Origin: Burkholderia sp. IMCC1007
Lineage (GTDB): Bacteria; Pseudomonadota; Gammaproteobacteria; Burkholderiales; Burkholderiaceae
Length of the DNA: 64,000 nt
Assembly (NCBI RefSeq): GCF_027257875.1
Contig: NZ_JAPVQY010000006.1
Span: 124,001-188,000 of the forward strand
Direction of reading: 5' to 3'
The translations under genes were made by a program, and so were the position numbers. Shown here one piece after another: positions 16,950 through 25,646 of the stretch. How positions within the stretch are numbered: position 1 is the first letter of the stretch; each line of letters opens with the position of its first letter. Under the pieces are notes generated by a model that had not been told where the DNA came from, made no database searches, and worked only from the letters and a program-made list of their open reading frames with translations.

Positions 16950-17819
16950 ATGGCTGAAATGTTGTTGTCCCAGATCGCCAACGGACTGGTGCTGGGGTTC
17001 CTCTATGTATTGCTCGCGATCGGACTGTCGATCATCTGCGGGTTGCTCGGCATCGTGAATTTCGCGCATGGCGCGCTCTTCGCGCTCGGCGCGTATTTCG
17101 CGATCGCGCTGTCGACGCAGTTCGGCTGGGCTGCCGTCGTGCTCGCGCCGGTGCTCGTCGCCGCGGTGGGCGTGCTGATCGAAGTGGTGTTCATCCGGCG
17201 CCTGTACGGCAAGGAGCCGCTGCTCGGCCTGATCGTCACGTTCGCGCTGTCGCTGCTGCTCACCGCGCTGGTGCGCGTCGTGTGGGGCGCGGGCGGGCTG
17301 CCGTTCAGCCCGCCCGCGATGCTCAACGGCTTTCTCGCATACGGGCCGCTGCTGATCACGAAGTACCGGCTGTTCGTGCTCGCCGCGACGATCGCGATCC
17401 TCGTCGTGCTGTGGTGGTTCATGAACTACACGCCGTACGGGCGGATCCTGCGCGCCGGCAGCCGCGACCCGGAAATGGTCGGGCTGCTCGGCATCAACCT
17501 GCCGCGCGTGCTGACCGGCGCGTTCGCGCTCGGCGCGCTGCTCGCGGGCGCGGCCGGCGTGCTCGCCGCGCCGCTCGTCACGGTCACGCCGGGGATGGCG
17601 ACGGCCGCCGTGATGCCCGCGTTCGTGATCGTGACGATCGGCGGGCTCGGCTCGTTCGCCGGCGCCGTGGTCGCGGGCCTGCTGGTCGGCGTCGTGACCG
17701 CGCTGGCCGTCCAGTTCTTTCCGGAGGGCTCGTCGGTCGCGATGTACGTGCTGATGGCACTCGTCCTTCTCGTGCGCCCTCGCGGGCTGTTTGGTGAACG
17801 CTGGGAGCGCTTCGAATGA
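16950..17819 (+). CDS. Liv-type ABC transporter permease (LivH-like)
   Basis: Inner-membrane permease of 289 residues with about eight hydrophobic segments. The LivH family signature IGLSIICGLLGIVNFAHGALFALGAY is split here over residues about 24-50, and the cytoplasmic loop with RILRAGSRDPEMVGLLGIN is the ATPase-coupling (EAA-like) region. The start (MAEMLLSQIANG) follows GGAGTAAGG. The stop overlaps the next start in an ATGA, coupling it to the fused permease-ATPase protein. Works with the receptor at 15514. Confidence 0.93.
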   Translation: MAEMLLSQIANGLVLGFLYVLLAIGLSIICGLLGIVNFAHGALFALGAYFAIALSTQFGWAAVVLAPVLVAAVGVLIEVVFIRRLYGKEPLLGLIVTFALSLLLTALVRVVWGAGGLPFSPPAMLNGFLAYGPLLITKYRLFVLAATIAILVVLWWFMNYTPYGRILRAGSRDPEMVGLLGINLPRVLTGAFALGALLAGAAGVLAAPLVTVTPGMATAAVMPAFVIVTIGGLGSFAGAVVAGLLVGVVTALAVQFFPEGSSVAMYVLMALVLLVRPRGLFGERWERFE

Positions 17820-20371
17820 AACTCGACTATCTGACCCGCCACCCGGTGGCCGTGCTGACCACCACGCTCGTCCTCGTGTCGCTTGCGCTCACCGCGACCG
17901 GCACGCCGCTCGAGCGCGCGACCCAGATCGCGATCTACACGCTCTACGGGATGGGCGTGAACCTGCTGGTCGCGTACACGGGCCTCGTGCCGTTCGGCGC
18001 ATCGGTGTTCTTCGGCACGGCCACGTATCTCGTCGCCGTGTCGCTGCTGCGCGTGCTCGGCAACGAGTTGCTCGCGCTGGCCGCCAGCGTGATCGTGACG
18101 ACCGCGCTGGCCGCGCTGATCGGCGCGATCGTGCTGCGCCGGCGCGGGCTGTACTTCTCGCTGCTCACCCTCGCCTGTTCGCAGATCGCGTTCGAGATCG
18201 CGTTCAAGTGGACCGATGTGACCGGCGGCGAAAACGGCCTTCAGAACGTGCCGCGCCCGACCTTCCCGACGACCGTCGGCTTCCACGTGTTCGCGTGCGT
18301 GACGGTGATCGCCATCGCGTATCTGCTGTGGCGCCTCGTGCACGCGCCGTTCGGGCGCGCGCTGCAGGCGTTGCGCGACAACGAGCAGCGCGCGGCGAGC
18401 CTCGGCTACGACACGTACCGGCTCAAGCTGCGCGCGTTCGTGATCTCGGCCGCCGTGATCGGCTACGCGGGCGGCCTGCTGTGCCTGATGCTGCAGGGCG
18501 CGTATGCGAACAACCTGAGCTGGGAGCACGCGGGCGACAGCCTGCTGATGACCGTGCTTGGCGGCGTCCATCAGTTTCTCGGGCCGCTGTGGGGCGCGAT
18601 CGCGTTCATCCTGCTCGAGGACAAGCTCAGCAGCCTGACCGAGCACTGGTGGCTGATCTTCGCGCCGATCATCATCGTGTTCGCGTTCTTCTCGCCCGAA
18701 GGCATCCACGGCATCGTGCAGCGGTTGCTGCGACGCCCGCGCTGGACGCTCGTGCGCGACACGATTCCCGCGCGCCCCGACACGATCGCGCCGTATCGCG
18801 CAGCCGGCATCGACACCGGTTCCGACACGCCCGTGCTGAGCGTACGCGGGCTGTCGAAGCGTTTCGGCTCGCTCGTGACCGCCGAACAGATCGACCTCGA
18901 CGTCCATCCGTGCCGGCTGCACAGCTTCATCGGCCCGAACGGCGCGGGCAAGACCACGTTCTTCAACATGCTGACGGGCGTGCTGTCGCCGACGGCCGGC
19001 ACGATCACGTTCGACGGCCGGGACGTGACCAGGCTCGCGATGTTCCGCCGCGTGCGGCTCGGCATGAGCCGCTCGTTCCAGATCCTCAGCGTGTTCCGCA
19101 ACCTCACCGTGTTCGAGAACGTGCGCGTGGCCGTGCAAGCCGCGCAGCACGATCGCCTCGGCATGTGGCGCGACGCGCACACGCTCGACGGACAGAACGC
19201 GCTGACCTGGTCGCTGCTCGCGGCGGTCGGGCTCGACGAGCGCGCGGCGCACGGCTGCGAAAGCCTGTCGCACGGCGAGCAGCGGCTGCTCGAAATCGCG
19301 CTGTCGCTCGCGACCCGCGCACGCCTGCTGCTGCTCGACGAACCGCTCGCCGGGCTTGCCGAAGCCGATCGCGTGCGCGTCGCGGCGATCATCCGCGAGC
19401 TGGCGAACCATCATGCGGTGCTGTTGATCGAGCACGACATCGATCGCGTGCTGACGATTTCCGATCGCGTCAGCGTGCTCCATCGCGGCCGGCTGATCGC
19501 GGACGGCTCGCCCGCCGAAGTCGCGCGCCATCCCGAGGTGGTCGAAGCGTATCTCGGCCATGCAAAGGGGGAACGCCCGGTCGATGCGCGGCTCGCCGCG
19601 CGGCGCGGCGCGCAGCACGAACACACCGCACCGGCGCGCCGCCCGCTGCTGCGTCTCGAAGGCGTGAAAGCCGGTTACACCGGCAACACGATCCTCGACG
19701 GCATCGACCTCACGCTGCACGAAGGCGAAGTGATCGCGATCCTCGGCCGCAACGGCGTCGGCAAGACGACGACGTTGCGCGCCGCGACCGGCGTCGCCGA
19801 CGTCACGGCCGGACGCATCGTGTTCGACGGCCACGACATCACCGGGCGCCCCGCGCACGAGATCAATCGCCTCGGCCTCGCGATGGTGCCCGAAGGCCGC
19901 CGGCTGTTCCCCAACCTCACCGTTGCCGAGAACCTGCGGCTCGCCGCGCGCAAGGGCGGCGCGAGCGTCGACGAGATGTTCGCGCTGTTCCCGCGCCTCG
20001 CGACGCGCAAGGACGTACGCGCCGAACACCTGTCCGGCGGCGAGCGGCAGATGGTGGCGATCGCCCGTGCGCTGATGGCGCCGGCGCAGGCCATCCTGCT
20101 CGACGAACCGTTCGAAGGGCTCGCCCCCGCCGTCGTGCAGGAAGTGCTCGACGCGGTCGTCAAGCTGCGCGAGCGCGCGAGCGTCGTGATCGTCGAGCAC
20201 CAGGCCGACATGGTGCTGCCGATTGCCGATCGCGCGTACGTACTCGTCAACGGTCGCGTCGCGCACGAAAGCAGCGCGATCGCGCTCGAACAGGACACCG
20301 CCACCCAGGCGAAATTGCTCGGCATCGTACACAACGACGCCGGTTCCACCCAGGAGATGAAAACAGCATGA
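17816..20371 (+). CDS. Fused Liv-type permease and two ATPases (LivM-LivG-LivF in one chain)
   Basis: An 851-residue protein joining three normally separate subunits of an ABC importer. Residues 1-300 are a LivM permease (GVNLLVAYTGLVPFGASVFFG; coupling loop ALRDNEQRAASLGYD). About 338-585 are a LivG ATPase with Walker A GPNGAGKTT near 372, signature LSHGEQRLLE near 482 and LLLLDEPLAGL. About 605-851 are a LivF ATPase with Walker A GRNGVGKTT near 642, LSGGERQM near 738 and ILLDEPFEGL. Both ATPase sites look intact. No internal stop or frameshift is seen, and linkers between domains are Ala/Arg/His-rich. LivM-LivG fusions are common; the triple fusion is rarer. Overlaps genes on both sides by ATGA. 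Confidence 0.95.
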   Translation: MKLDYLTRHPVAVLTTTLVLVSLALTATGTPLERATQIAIYTLYGMGVNLLVAYTGLVPFGASVFFGTATYLVAVSLLRVLGNELLALAASVIVTTALAALIGAIVLRRRGLYFSLLTLACSQIAFEIAFKWTDVTGGENGLQNVPRPTFPTTVGFHVFACVTVIAIAYLLWRLVHAPFGRALQALRDNEQRAASLGYDTYRLKLRAFVISAAVIGYAGGLLCLMLQGAYANNLSWEHAGDSLLMTVLGGVHQFLGPLWGAIAFILLEDKLSSLTEHWWLIFAPIIIVFAFFSPEGIHGIVQRLLRRPRWTLVRDTIPARPDTIAPYRAAGIDTGSDTPVLSVRGLSKRFGSLVTAEQIDLDVHPCRLHSFIGPNGAGKTTFFNMLTGVLSPTAGTITFDGRDVTRLAMFRRVRLGMSRSFQILSVFRNLTVFENVRVAVQAAQHDRLGMWRDAHTLDGQNALTWSLLAAVGLDERAAHGCESLSHGEQRLLEIALSLATRARLLLLDEPLAGLAEADRVRVAAIIRELANHHAVLLIEHDIDRVLTISDRVSVLHRGRLIADGSPAEVARHPEVVEAYLGHAKGERPVDARLAARRGAQHEHTAPARRPLLRLEGVKAGYTGNTILDGIDLTLHEGEVIAILGRNGVGKTTTLRAATGVADVTAGRIVFDGHDITGRPAHEINRLGLAMVPEGRRLFPNLTVAENLRLAARKGGASVDEMFALFPRLATRKDVRAEHLSGGERQMVAIARALMAPAQAILLDEPFEGLAPAVVQEVLDAVVKLRERASVVIVEHQADMVLPIADRAYVLVNGRVAHESSAIALEQDTATQAKLLGIVHNDAGSTQEMKTA

Positions 20372-21210
20372 CTGCCCCCTTGACCCCGACCACCCCGATC
20401 TCGCTCGACGAAGGCCTGAGCGGTGCGACCCGCGTCCACTTCATCGTCGGCGATCCGATCGCACAGGTCCGTTCGCCCAAGGGCGTGACGGCCGCGCTGC
20501 GCGAGGCCGGACGCGATGCGCTGGTCGTCCCCGCTCACGTCGCGCCGGACGATCTCGCGGCATTCTTCGCGGGCATCACGCCGATGCGCAACGTCGACGG
20601 CGTAATCGTCACGGTGCCGCACAAGTTCAGCGCCGCCGCGTTCTGCACGAGCCTGTCCGACGAAGCCGCGTTCCTCGGCGCGGCCAATACGCTGCGCCGC
20701 ACCGCCGACGGCGGCTGGCACGGCGGCATGTTCGACGGCACCGGCTTCGTCGCCGCGCTCGGCGACGAAGGCTGCGACCTGCGCGGCAAGCGCGCGCTGC
20801 TGGTCGGCGCGGGCGGCGCAGGCTCCGCGATCGGCCATGCGCTGGTGATGGCGGGCGTCGCGTCGCTCGACGTGCGCGACAACGATGCGGCCCGCACCGC
20901 GTCGCTGGTCGAGCGGCTCGCGACGCTGCAGCGCGGCACGGTGCGCGTCGCCGCCGCGGATGTCGCGCCCGAGTCGTTCGACGTGATCGTCAATGCGTCG
21001 CCGATGGGCATGCGGGCGGACGATCCGCTGCCCGTCGACGTGTCGCGCGTGCCGGCCACCACGTTCGTCGGCGACGTCGTCACGAAGCCGCCGCTCACGC
21101 CGTTCATCGAAGCGGCGCGCGCCCGCGGCTGCCGAACCGTCACGGGCACGCAGATGTTCGCGCGGGTCTGCGACCGGATGGTCGCGTTTCTGATCGATAC
21201 CGCCGCCTGA
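20368..21210 (+). CDS. Shikimate dehydrogenase-family protein (AroE paralogue)
   Basis: A 280-residue NAD(P)-dependent dehydrogenase related to AroE/YdiB/quinate dehydrogenase. The substrate domain has IVGDPIAQVRSPKG, the catalytic Lys in VTVPHK and the catalytic Asp in MFDGTGF; the cofactor domain has LLVGAGGAGSAIGHA, followed by VNASPMGM. At the site corresponding to E. coli AroE Ser14/Ser16, which bind the shikimate carboxylate, this protein has Val34/Ser36, so substrate specificity is probably changed. Its ATG overlaps the stop of the fused transporter gene, placing it in the uptake operon. It is therefore more likely a catabolic quinate/shikimate-like dehydrogenase than the housekeeping biosynthetic enzyme. 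Confidence 0.92.
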   Translation: MTAPLTPTTPISLDEGLSGATRVHFIVGDPIAQVRSPKGVTAALREAGRDALVVPAHVAPDDLAAFFAGITPMRNVDGVIVTVPHKFSAAAFCTSLSDEAAFLGAANTLRRTADGGWHGGMFDGTGFVAALGDEGCDLRGKRALLVGAGGAGSAIGHALVMAGVASLDVRDNDAARTASLVERLATLQRGTVRVAAADVAPESFDVIVNASPMGMRADDPLPVDVSRVPATTFVGDVVTKPPLTPFIEAARARGCRTVTGTQMFARVCDRMVAFLIDTAA

Positions 21211-21318
21211 GTGCGTTCGGGCGGTGCCGAGCGCCGTGCGCAGCCCGTTCGCGGCCGGCGTCGGCATCGTGCACCGCTTCTGAACGGCGTCGCATGTCGT
21301 CACGTCCCGCGTAATTTA

Positions 21319-21361
21319 TGGAACACTATTCCACTTTATTGTTTATTGGAATAACATTCCA
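21319..21361. promoter_or_regulatory. Tandem IclR-box-like palindromes upstream of KstD-like gene
   Basis: Two sites 28 bases apart: TGGAACACTATTCCA (21319-21333, one mismatch) and TGGAATAACATTCCA (21347-21361, perfect, extended by a T/A pair on each side). They are embedded in an AT-rich stretch and end about 70 bases before the start at 21433, a fitting place for a promoter and its operators. Confidence 0.75.
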
Positions 21362-21432
21362 AAATCATCGAGGCATCTTCGCGGCGCGCCGGATCCGGAC
21401 GCGCGGCGGAACGACAGGAAGGAGACGTGGAC

Positions 21433-23223
21433 ATGGGTGCGGTGCAACAAGGTTGGGACGAGGAAGTAGACCTGCTGGTATTCGGCGCGGGCGCGGCGGG
21501 CATGACCGCCGCGCTCGTCGCGCATCACGAGGGGCTCGCGGTCCTCGTCTGCGAGAAAACCGCCGCGGTGGGCGGCATCACGTCCACGTCGGGCGGCACG
21601 ACGTGGGTACCGGGCACGCGCCTGAGCGTCGACGCGGGCGTGCCCGACAGCGTCGACGATGCGCGCCGCTTCCTGCAGTCGGTGGTCGGCGCGCGCGGCG
21701 GCGACGACGCGCGCGAAGCCTTCCTGCAAAGCGGCCCCGACGCGATCGACGAGCTCGCGCGCATCAGCGAAGTGAAGTTCGTCGCCGCCGCCGCGCATCC
21801 CGATTACGTGAACGGCCCCGGCGCGGCCTACGGCGGGCGGGCGCTCGTGCCCGCGCCGTTCGACGCGCGCGTGCTCGGCCGCGCGTTCGCGCGCGTGCGG
21901 CCGCCGCGCAAGGAGTTCATGGGGCTCGGCGGGATGATGGTCGCGCGCGCCGACCTCAATGCGCTGCTCGCGCCGTTCGCGTCGGCCGCGAACTTCAAAC
22001 GCACGATCGCGGTCGTCGGCCGCTATGCGATGGACCGGCTGCGTTTTCCGCGCGGCACGCAGCTCGTGATGGGCAACGCGCTGGCCGCCCGGCTCTATTA
22101 CAGCCTGCTCAAGCGCCAGGTCGAGATTCGCTTCGACACGCCGCTGCTCGAACTCGTACGCGAAAACGGCCGCGTCACGGGCGCCATCGTCACGACGCCG
22201 GACGGCGGCCGCAAGCGAATCGGCGCGCGCCGCGGCGTGGTGCTCGCGACCGGCGGCATCACGCGCCATCCGTCGCTGCGCCAGCAGCTCTTCCCCGCCG
22301 CGGCCCGGCCGCTGTCGCTGGCGCCGACGACGCATACCGGCGACGGCGTCGACCGCGCGCAGCGCGTCAATGCGCGGGTCGAGAACGGCGGCGACAGCCC
22401 GGGGCTGTGGATGCCGTGCTCGATCCGCCGCGCACCGGGCGCAGCCCCGGGCGGCGAAGGCGACAGCGTGTGGCCGCACATCATTCTCGATCGCGCGAAA
22501 CCGGGGCTCATCGCGGTCAACAGCCGCGGCGAGCGCTTCGTCAACGAGTCGAACTCGTACCACGACTTCGTGATGGGCATGCTGCGCGACAGCGGCGACG
22601 GGCCGAGCGTGCCGGCCCATCTGATCGTCGATGCGGCATTCATCCAGACCTACGGCCTCGGCCTGCTGATGCCGGCGCGCAGCGCGGCGCGCATCGCGGC
22701 GCTCGAGCGTGCCGGCTACCTCGTCAAGGGCGCGACGCTGGCCGAGCTGGCCGCGAAACTGCAGATCGATGCGGACGGCCTGCAGCGTACCGTCGCGGCC
22801 TACAACCGCGACGCCGCCAAAGGCGAGGATCCGGCGTTCCAGCGCGGCAGCAGCCCGATGAGCCGCTTCAACGGCGACCCGGCGCAACAGCCGAACCCGT
22901 GCATTCGCCCGATCGGGGCCGGCCCCTACTATGCTGTGACCGTATGGCCCGCCGATCTCGCGTGCAGCGCGGGGCTGAGCGGCACGGCGAACGGCGAGGT
23001 GATCGACGTCGACGGGCGCGTGATTCCCGGCCTCTTCGCGTGCGGCAACGATCTCGCGTCGATCTTCCGCGGCACCTATCCGGGCCCCGGCACGACGCTC
23101 GGCCCGGCCATCGTATTCGGCTGGCGCATCGCGAAGTTCGTCGCGCACGGCGGTGCGGCATCGAAGGGGGAGACACCCGCGACCGCCGCGCATCGCTCGA
23201 CCTGCGACAGCGCCCACGGCTGA
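21433..23223 (+). CDS. FAD-binding dehydrogenase, KstD-like (second copy)
   Basis: A 596-residue flavoprotein of the 3-ketosteroid-delta1-dehydrogenase-like group. The FAD fold is LLVFGAGAAGMTAAL near residue 17, then GGITSTSGGTTWVPG. NESNSYHDFV and the tail RGTYPGPGTTLGPAIVFGW carry the conserved active-site-type Tyr residues, with Tyr549/Gly553 at KstD spacing. Start: ATG at 21433 has GGAG 8 bases upstream; a GTG at 21427 is too close to that site. Two IclR-type palindromes precede it and an aldo/keto reductase gene follows after 62 bases. The substrate is probably a cyclic ketone or enone formed by the dehydrogenases of this island. Confidence 0.9.
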   Translation: MGAVQQGWDEEVDLLVFGAGAAGMTAALVAHHEGLAVLVCEKTAAVGGITSTSGGTTWVPGTRLSVDAGVPDSVDDARRFLQSVVGARGGDDAREAFLQSGPDAIDELARISEVKFVAAAAHPDYVNGPGAAYGGRALVPAPFDARVLGRAFARVRPPRKEFMGLGGMMVARADLNALLAPFASAANFKRTIAVVGRYAMDRLRFPRGTQLVMGNALAARLYYSLLKRQVEIRFDTPLLELVRENGRVTGAIVTTPDGGRKRIGARRGVVLATGGITRHPSLRQQLFPAAARPLSLAPTTHTGDGVDRAQRVNARVENGGDSPGLWMPCSIRRAPGAAPGGEGDSVWPHIILDRAKPGLIAVNSRGERFVNESNSYHDFVMGMLRDSGDGPSVPAHLIVDAAFIQTYGLGLLMPARSAARIAALERAGYLVKGATLAELAAKLQIDADGLQRTVAAYNRDAAKGEDPAFQRGSSPMSRFNGDPAQQPNPCIRPIGAGPYYAVTVWPADLACSAGLSGTANGEVIDVDGRVIPGLFACGNDLASIFRGTYPGPGTTLGPAIVFGWRIAKFVAHGGAASKGETPATAAHRSTCDSAHG

Positions 23224-23285
23224 CGCACGCGCCGGCACGGCATGCGCAGGACGTGCCGGCTCAACCCATCGAGGAGGAATCGTAC

Positions 23286-24116
23286 ATGCAATGCATCGTC
23301 AACCGCCACGCGCTGAACATGCCGAAACTGGGGCTCGGCACGTGGCCCATGCTCGGCGACGCGTGCACGCGCGCCGTCGCGCTCGCGCTTGAGTCCGGTT
23401 ACCGGCACATCGATACGGCCGCCGCGTACGAGAACGAAGCGGCGGTCGGCGCAGCCATCGCGGCGTCGAACGTCCCGCGCGAGCAGATTCACGTGACCAG
23501 CAAGGTGTGGTGGGATCAGCTGAGCCCCGAACGCATGCGGCACTCGCTCGACAACACGTTGCGCGCGCTGCGCTCCGACTACGTGGACCTGTTCCTGATC
23601 CACTGGCCGGCGCCCGACTGGAATCTTGCGGAGACGATCGACACGCTCGTGTCGTTCAAGGAGCAAGGGCGCGCCCGCGCAATCGGCGTCGCGAACTTTC
23701 CGCTTGCGCTGTTGCGCGACGTCGTCGAACGGCGGCAGGCGCCGCTCGCCGCGATTCAGGTCGAGTACCACGTGCTGCTGGGTCAGGCGAAGCTGCTGCA
23801 ATTCGCGCGCGAGCACGACATGGCGCTGATCGCGTACAGCCCGCTCGCGCGCAACCGCGTGTCCGAGATTCCGGAACTGCAGCGCATCGCCGACAAGCAT
23901 CGCGTGCTGCCGACCCAGGTCGCGCTGAAGTGGCTGCTCGACCAGCCGAACGTGGCCGCCGTGCCGAAGGCGGCCGGGCGACGCAATCAGCTCGCCAACC
24001 TGGCATCGCTCGACGTGAACCTGGACGACGCAGATCGTGCGCTGATCGATGGCCTGCCGAAGAATCAACGTCTCGTGAGCCCGGCTTTCGCGCCGCAGTG
24101 GGACGCGCCCGAATGA
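23286..24116 (+). CDS. Aldo/keto reductase, DkgA/DkgB-like
   Basis: A 276-residue NADPH-dependent reductase. The N-terminus MPKLGLGTWPM, the tetrad residues in HIDTAAAYENE (Asp, Tyr), VTSKVWWD (Lys) and LFLIHWPAP (His), and the coenzyme loop VPKAAGRRNQLANL are those of the 2,5-diketogluconate-reductase branch. The start at 23286 follows GAGGAGG. It is 62 bases downstream of the KstD-like gene on the same strand and ends at a hairpin terminator, so the two form an operon. It may reduce or, in vivo, oxidise an alicyclic carbonyl/alcohol pair. Confidence 0.94.
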   Translation: MQCIVNRHALNMPKLGLGTWPMLGDACTRAVALALESGYRHIDTAAAYENEAAVGAAIAASNVPREQIHVTSKVWWDQLSPERMRHSLDNTLRALRSDYVDLFLIHWPAPDWNLAETIDTLVSFKEQGRARAIGVANFPLALLRDVVERRQAPLAAIQVEYHVLLGQAKLLQFAREHDMALIAYSPLARNRVSEIPELQRIADKHRVLPTQVALKWLLDQPNVAAVPKAAGRRNQLANLASLDVNLDDADRALIDGLPKNQRLVSPAFAPQWDAPE

Positions 24117-24121
24117 AGCAC

Positions 24122-24154
24122 CGGGGGCCGGGCATCGCGCACGCCCGGGCCCCG
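24122..24154. terminator. GC-rich terminator between converging genes
   Basis: CGGGGGCCGGGC (24122-24133) pairs with GCCCGGGCCCCG (24143-24154) apart from one bulge, around a 9-base loop. It stands between the aldo/keto reductase stop and the stop of the converging MFS gene. Confidence 0.6.
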
Positions 24155-24165
24155 AGGGGACGCCG

Positions 24166-25542
24166 TCAGTGCTGCTGAACCACCGGCCCCGCCGCGTGCT
24201 CCGGCTCGCCCGCTTCCGCATGGCGGCTGCCGATCAGGTACACCGCGCCGGCCGCCACGAGCGACGGCACCGCGAGCAGGCTGAACACGTCGCCGAAATG
24301 CCAGCCCCAGCCCATCAGCAGCGCGCCGAGAAACGCGCCGGCCACGCCGCCGATCCGTCCGACGCCGAGCATCCAGGCGACGCCGGTCGCGCGGCAACGG
24401 GTCGGATACAGGCTCGCCGCATAGGCCGACATCGACGTCACCGCGCCCGTCACCACGGTGCCGCACAGCAGCGTCAGCGTGCCGAGCCACGCGGCGTGTC
24501 CGATCGTGCGGCTCACCACGAGGACCAGCGCGGCCGCCACGACATACGTGCAGACGATCGTCCGGTTCGCATTGAAGCGATCCATCAGCCAGCCCGCGCA
24601 CAGATTGCCGAGCACGCCGCCGAGCGGGAACAGCGACGTCATCAGCGCACCGCCCTGCGCGCCGAAGCCGGCGTCGCGAAACAGCGTCGGCATCCAGTTG
24701 GTCAGCAGGTAGTAGATCAGGAGCCCCATGAAGTACGCGGCCCACAGCATCAGCGTGCGCGAACGGAACCGGCGCGACAGCACCAGCGCGAGCGCCGACG
24801 CACCGCCGTCGGTTTCCTTGCGCGCTTCGGCAGCCACGAACGTGCAGTCGTCGAAGCGCTCGCGCGGCGCGATCCGCGCGAGAATCCGCGCGATGCGGTC
24901 ATGCTTGCCGTGGCGTGCGGCGAGATACTGCGCGGACTCCGGCAGCAACGCGACGAGCGCCGCGGCCAGCACGATCGGCCCGACCCCGCCCGCCGTCAGC
25001 ACGCTTTGCCAGCCGAAGTGCGGAATCAGCCACGCCGACGCGATGCCGCCCACCGCGAGCCCGCCGGAGAAGCCGCAGAACATCGCGTTGACCGCGAAGC
25101 TGCGGATCCGTGCCGGCGCGTATTCGGACATCAGCGTGACGGCATTGGGCATGGCCGCGCCGAGCCCGAGCCCGGTCAGGAAGCGGAACGCGGTCAGCTC
25201 GCCGATCGATTGCGCATGCGCCGACACGAGGCTCCATGCGCCGAAGCACGCGACCGACAGCACGAGCACCGTCTTGCGGCCGAGCCGGTCGGCACACGGG
25301 CCGGCGGCGAGCGCGCCGATGCCGAGGCCGGCCAGCGCGGCGCTCATCACCGGGCCGAGCGCGCTGCGCGCGATGCCCCAGTCGTGAACCAGCGCGGGCG
25401 CGATGAAGCCGATCGCGGCGGTGTCGTAGCCGTCGGCGGCCACGACCAGAAAGCACAGGACCAGAATCAGCCACTGGCTGGGAGAAAAGCGCTCGGCGTC
25501 GATGAACGCCTGCACGTCGAGCGTCCGGGTCGGGGTTGTCAT
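24166..25542 (-). CDS. MFS transporter, aromatic acid:H+ symporter (AAHS) type (second copy)
   Basis: A twelve-helix importer of 458-459 residues paralogous to the one at 8411-9817. It shows ADGYDTAAIGFIAPAL in the first helix, GPVMSAALAGLGIGALAAGP, DRLGRK and RFLTGLGLGAAMPNAVTL. There are two adjacent ATG codons (25545 and 25542); AGGAG is 4 and 7 bases away respectively, which favours 25542. The first Asp of the signature (DGYD) is the residue commonly needed for proton-coupled acid uptake in PcaK-type carriers. The nearest same-strand gene upstream is the SDR at 25647-26414, 101 bases away. Confidence 0.93.
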   Translation of the reverse strand: MTTPTRTLDVQAFIDAERFSPSQWLILVLCFLVVAADGYDTAAIGFIAPALVHDWGIARSALGPVMSAALAGLGIGALAAGPCADRLGRKTVLVLSVACFGAWSLVSAHAQSIGELTAFRFLTGLGLGAAMPNAVTLMSEYAPARIRSFAVNAMFCGFSGGLAVGGIASAWLIPHFGWQSVLTAGGVGPIVLAAALVALLPESAQYLAARHGKHDRIARILARIAPRERFDDCTFVAAEARKETDGGASALALVLSRRFRSRTLMLWAAYFMGLLIYYLLTNWMPTLFRDAGFGAQGGALMTSLFPLGGVLGNLCAGWLMDRFNANRTIVCTYVVAAALVLVVSRTIGHAAWLGTLTLLCGTVVTGAVTSMSAYAASLYPTRCRATGVAWMLGVGRIGGVAGAFLGALLMGWGWHFGDVFSLLAVPSLVAAGAVYLIGSRHAEAGEPEHAAGPVVQQH

Positions 25543-25646
25543 CATGTGTCTCCTGTATGCCGTGCGCGTCGCAGCGCTCACGCTGCCGGCGCACGGCTGT
25601 CTCCATGGTTGGATGGTCGGCGTGCCGTTCGGGCGGACGGCCGACG

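Noticed and set aside
17426..20332. Long minus-strand open frame opposite the fused Liv transporter
   Set aside because: Same antisense effect; no start signal or recognisable motif, while the plus frame shows complete permease and ATPase motifs.
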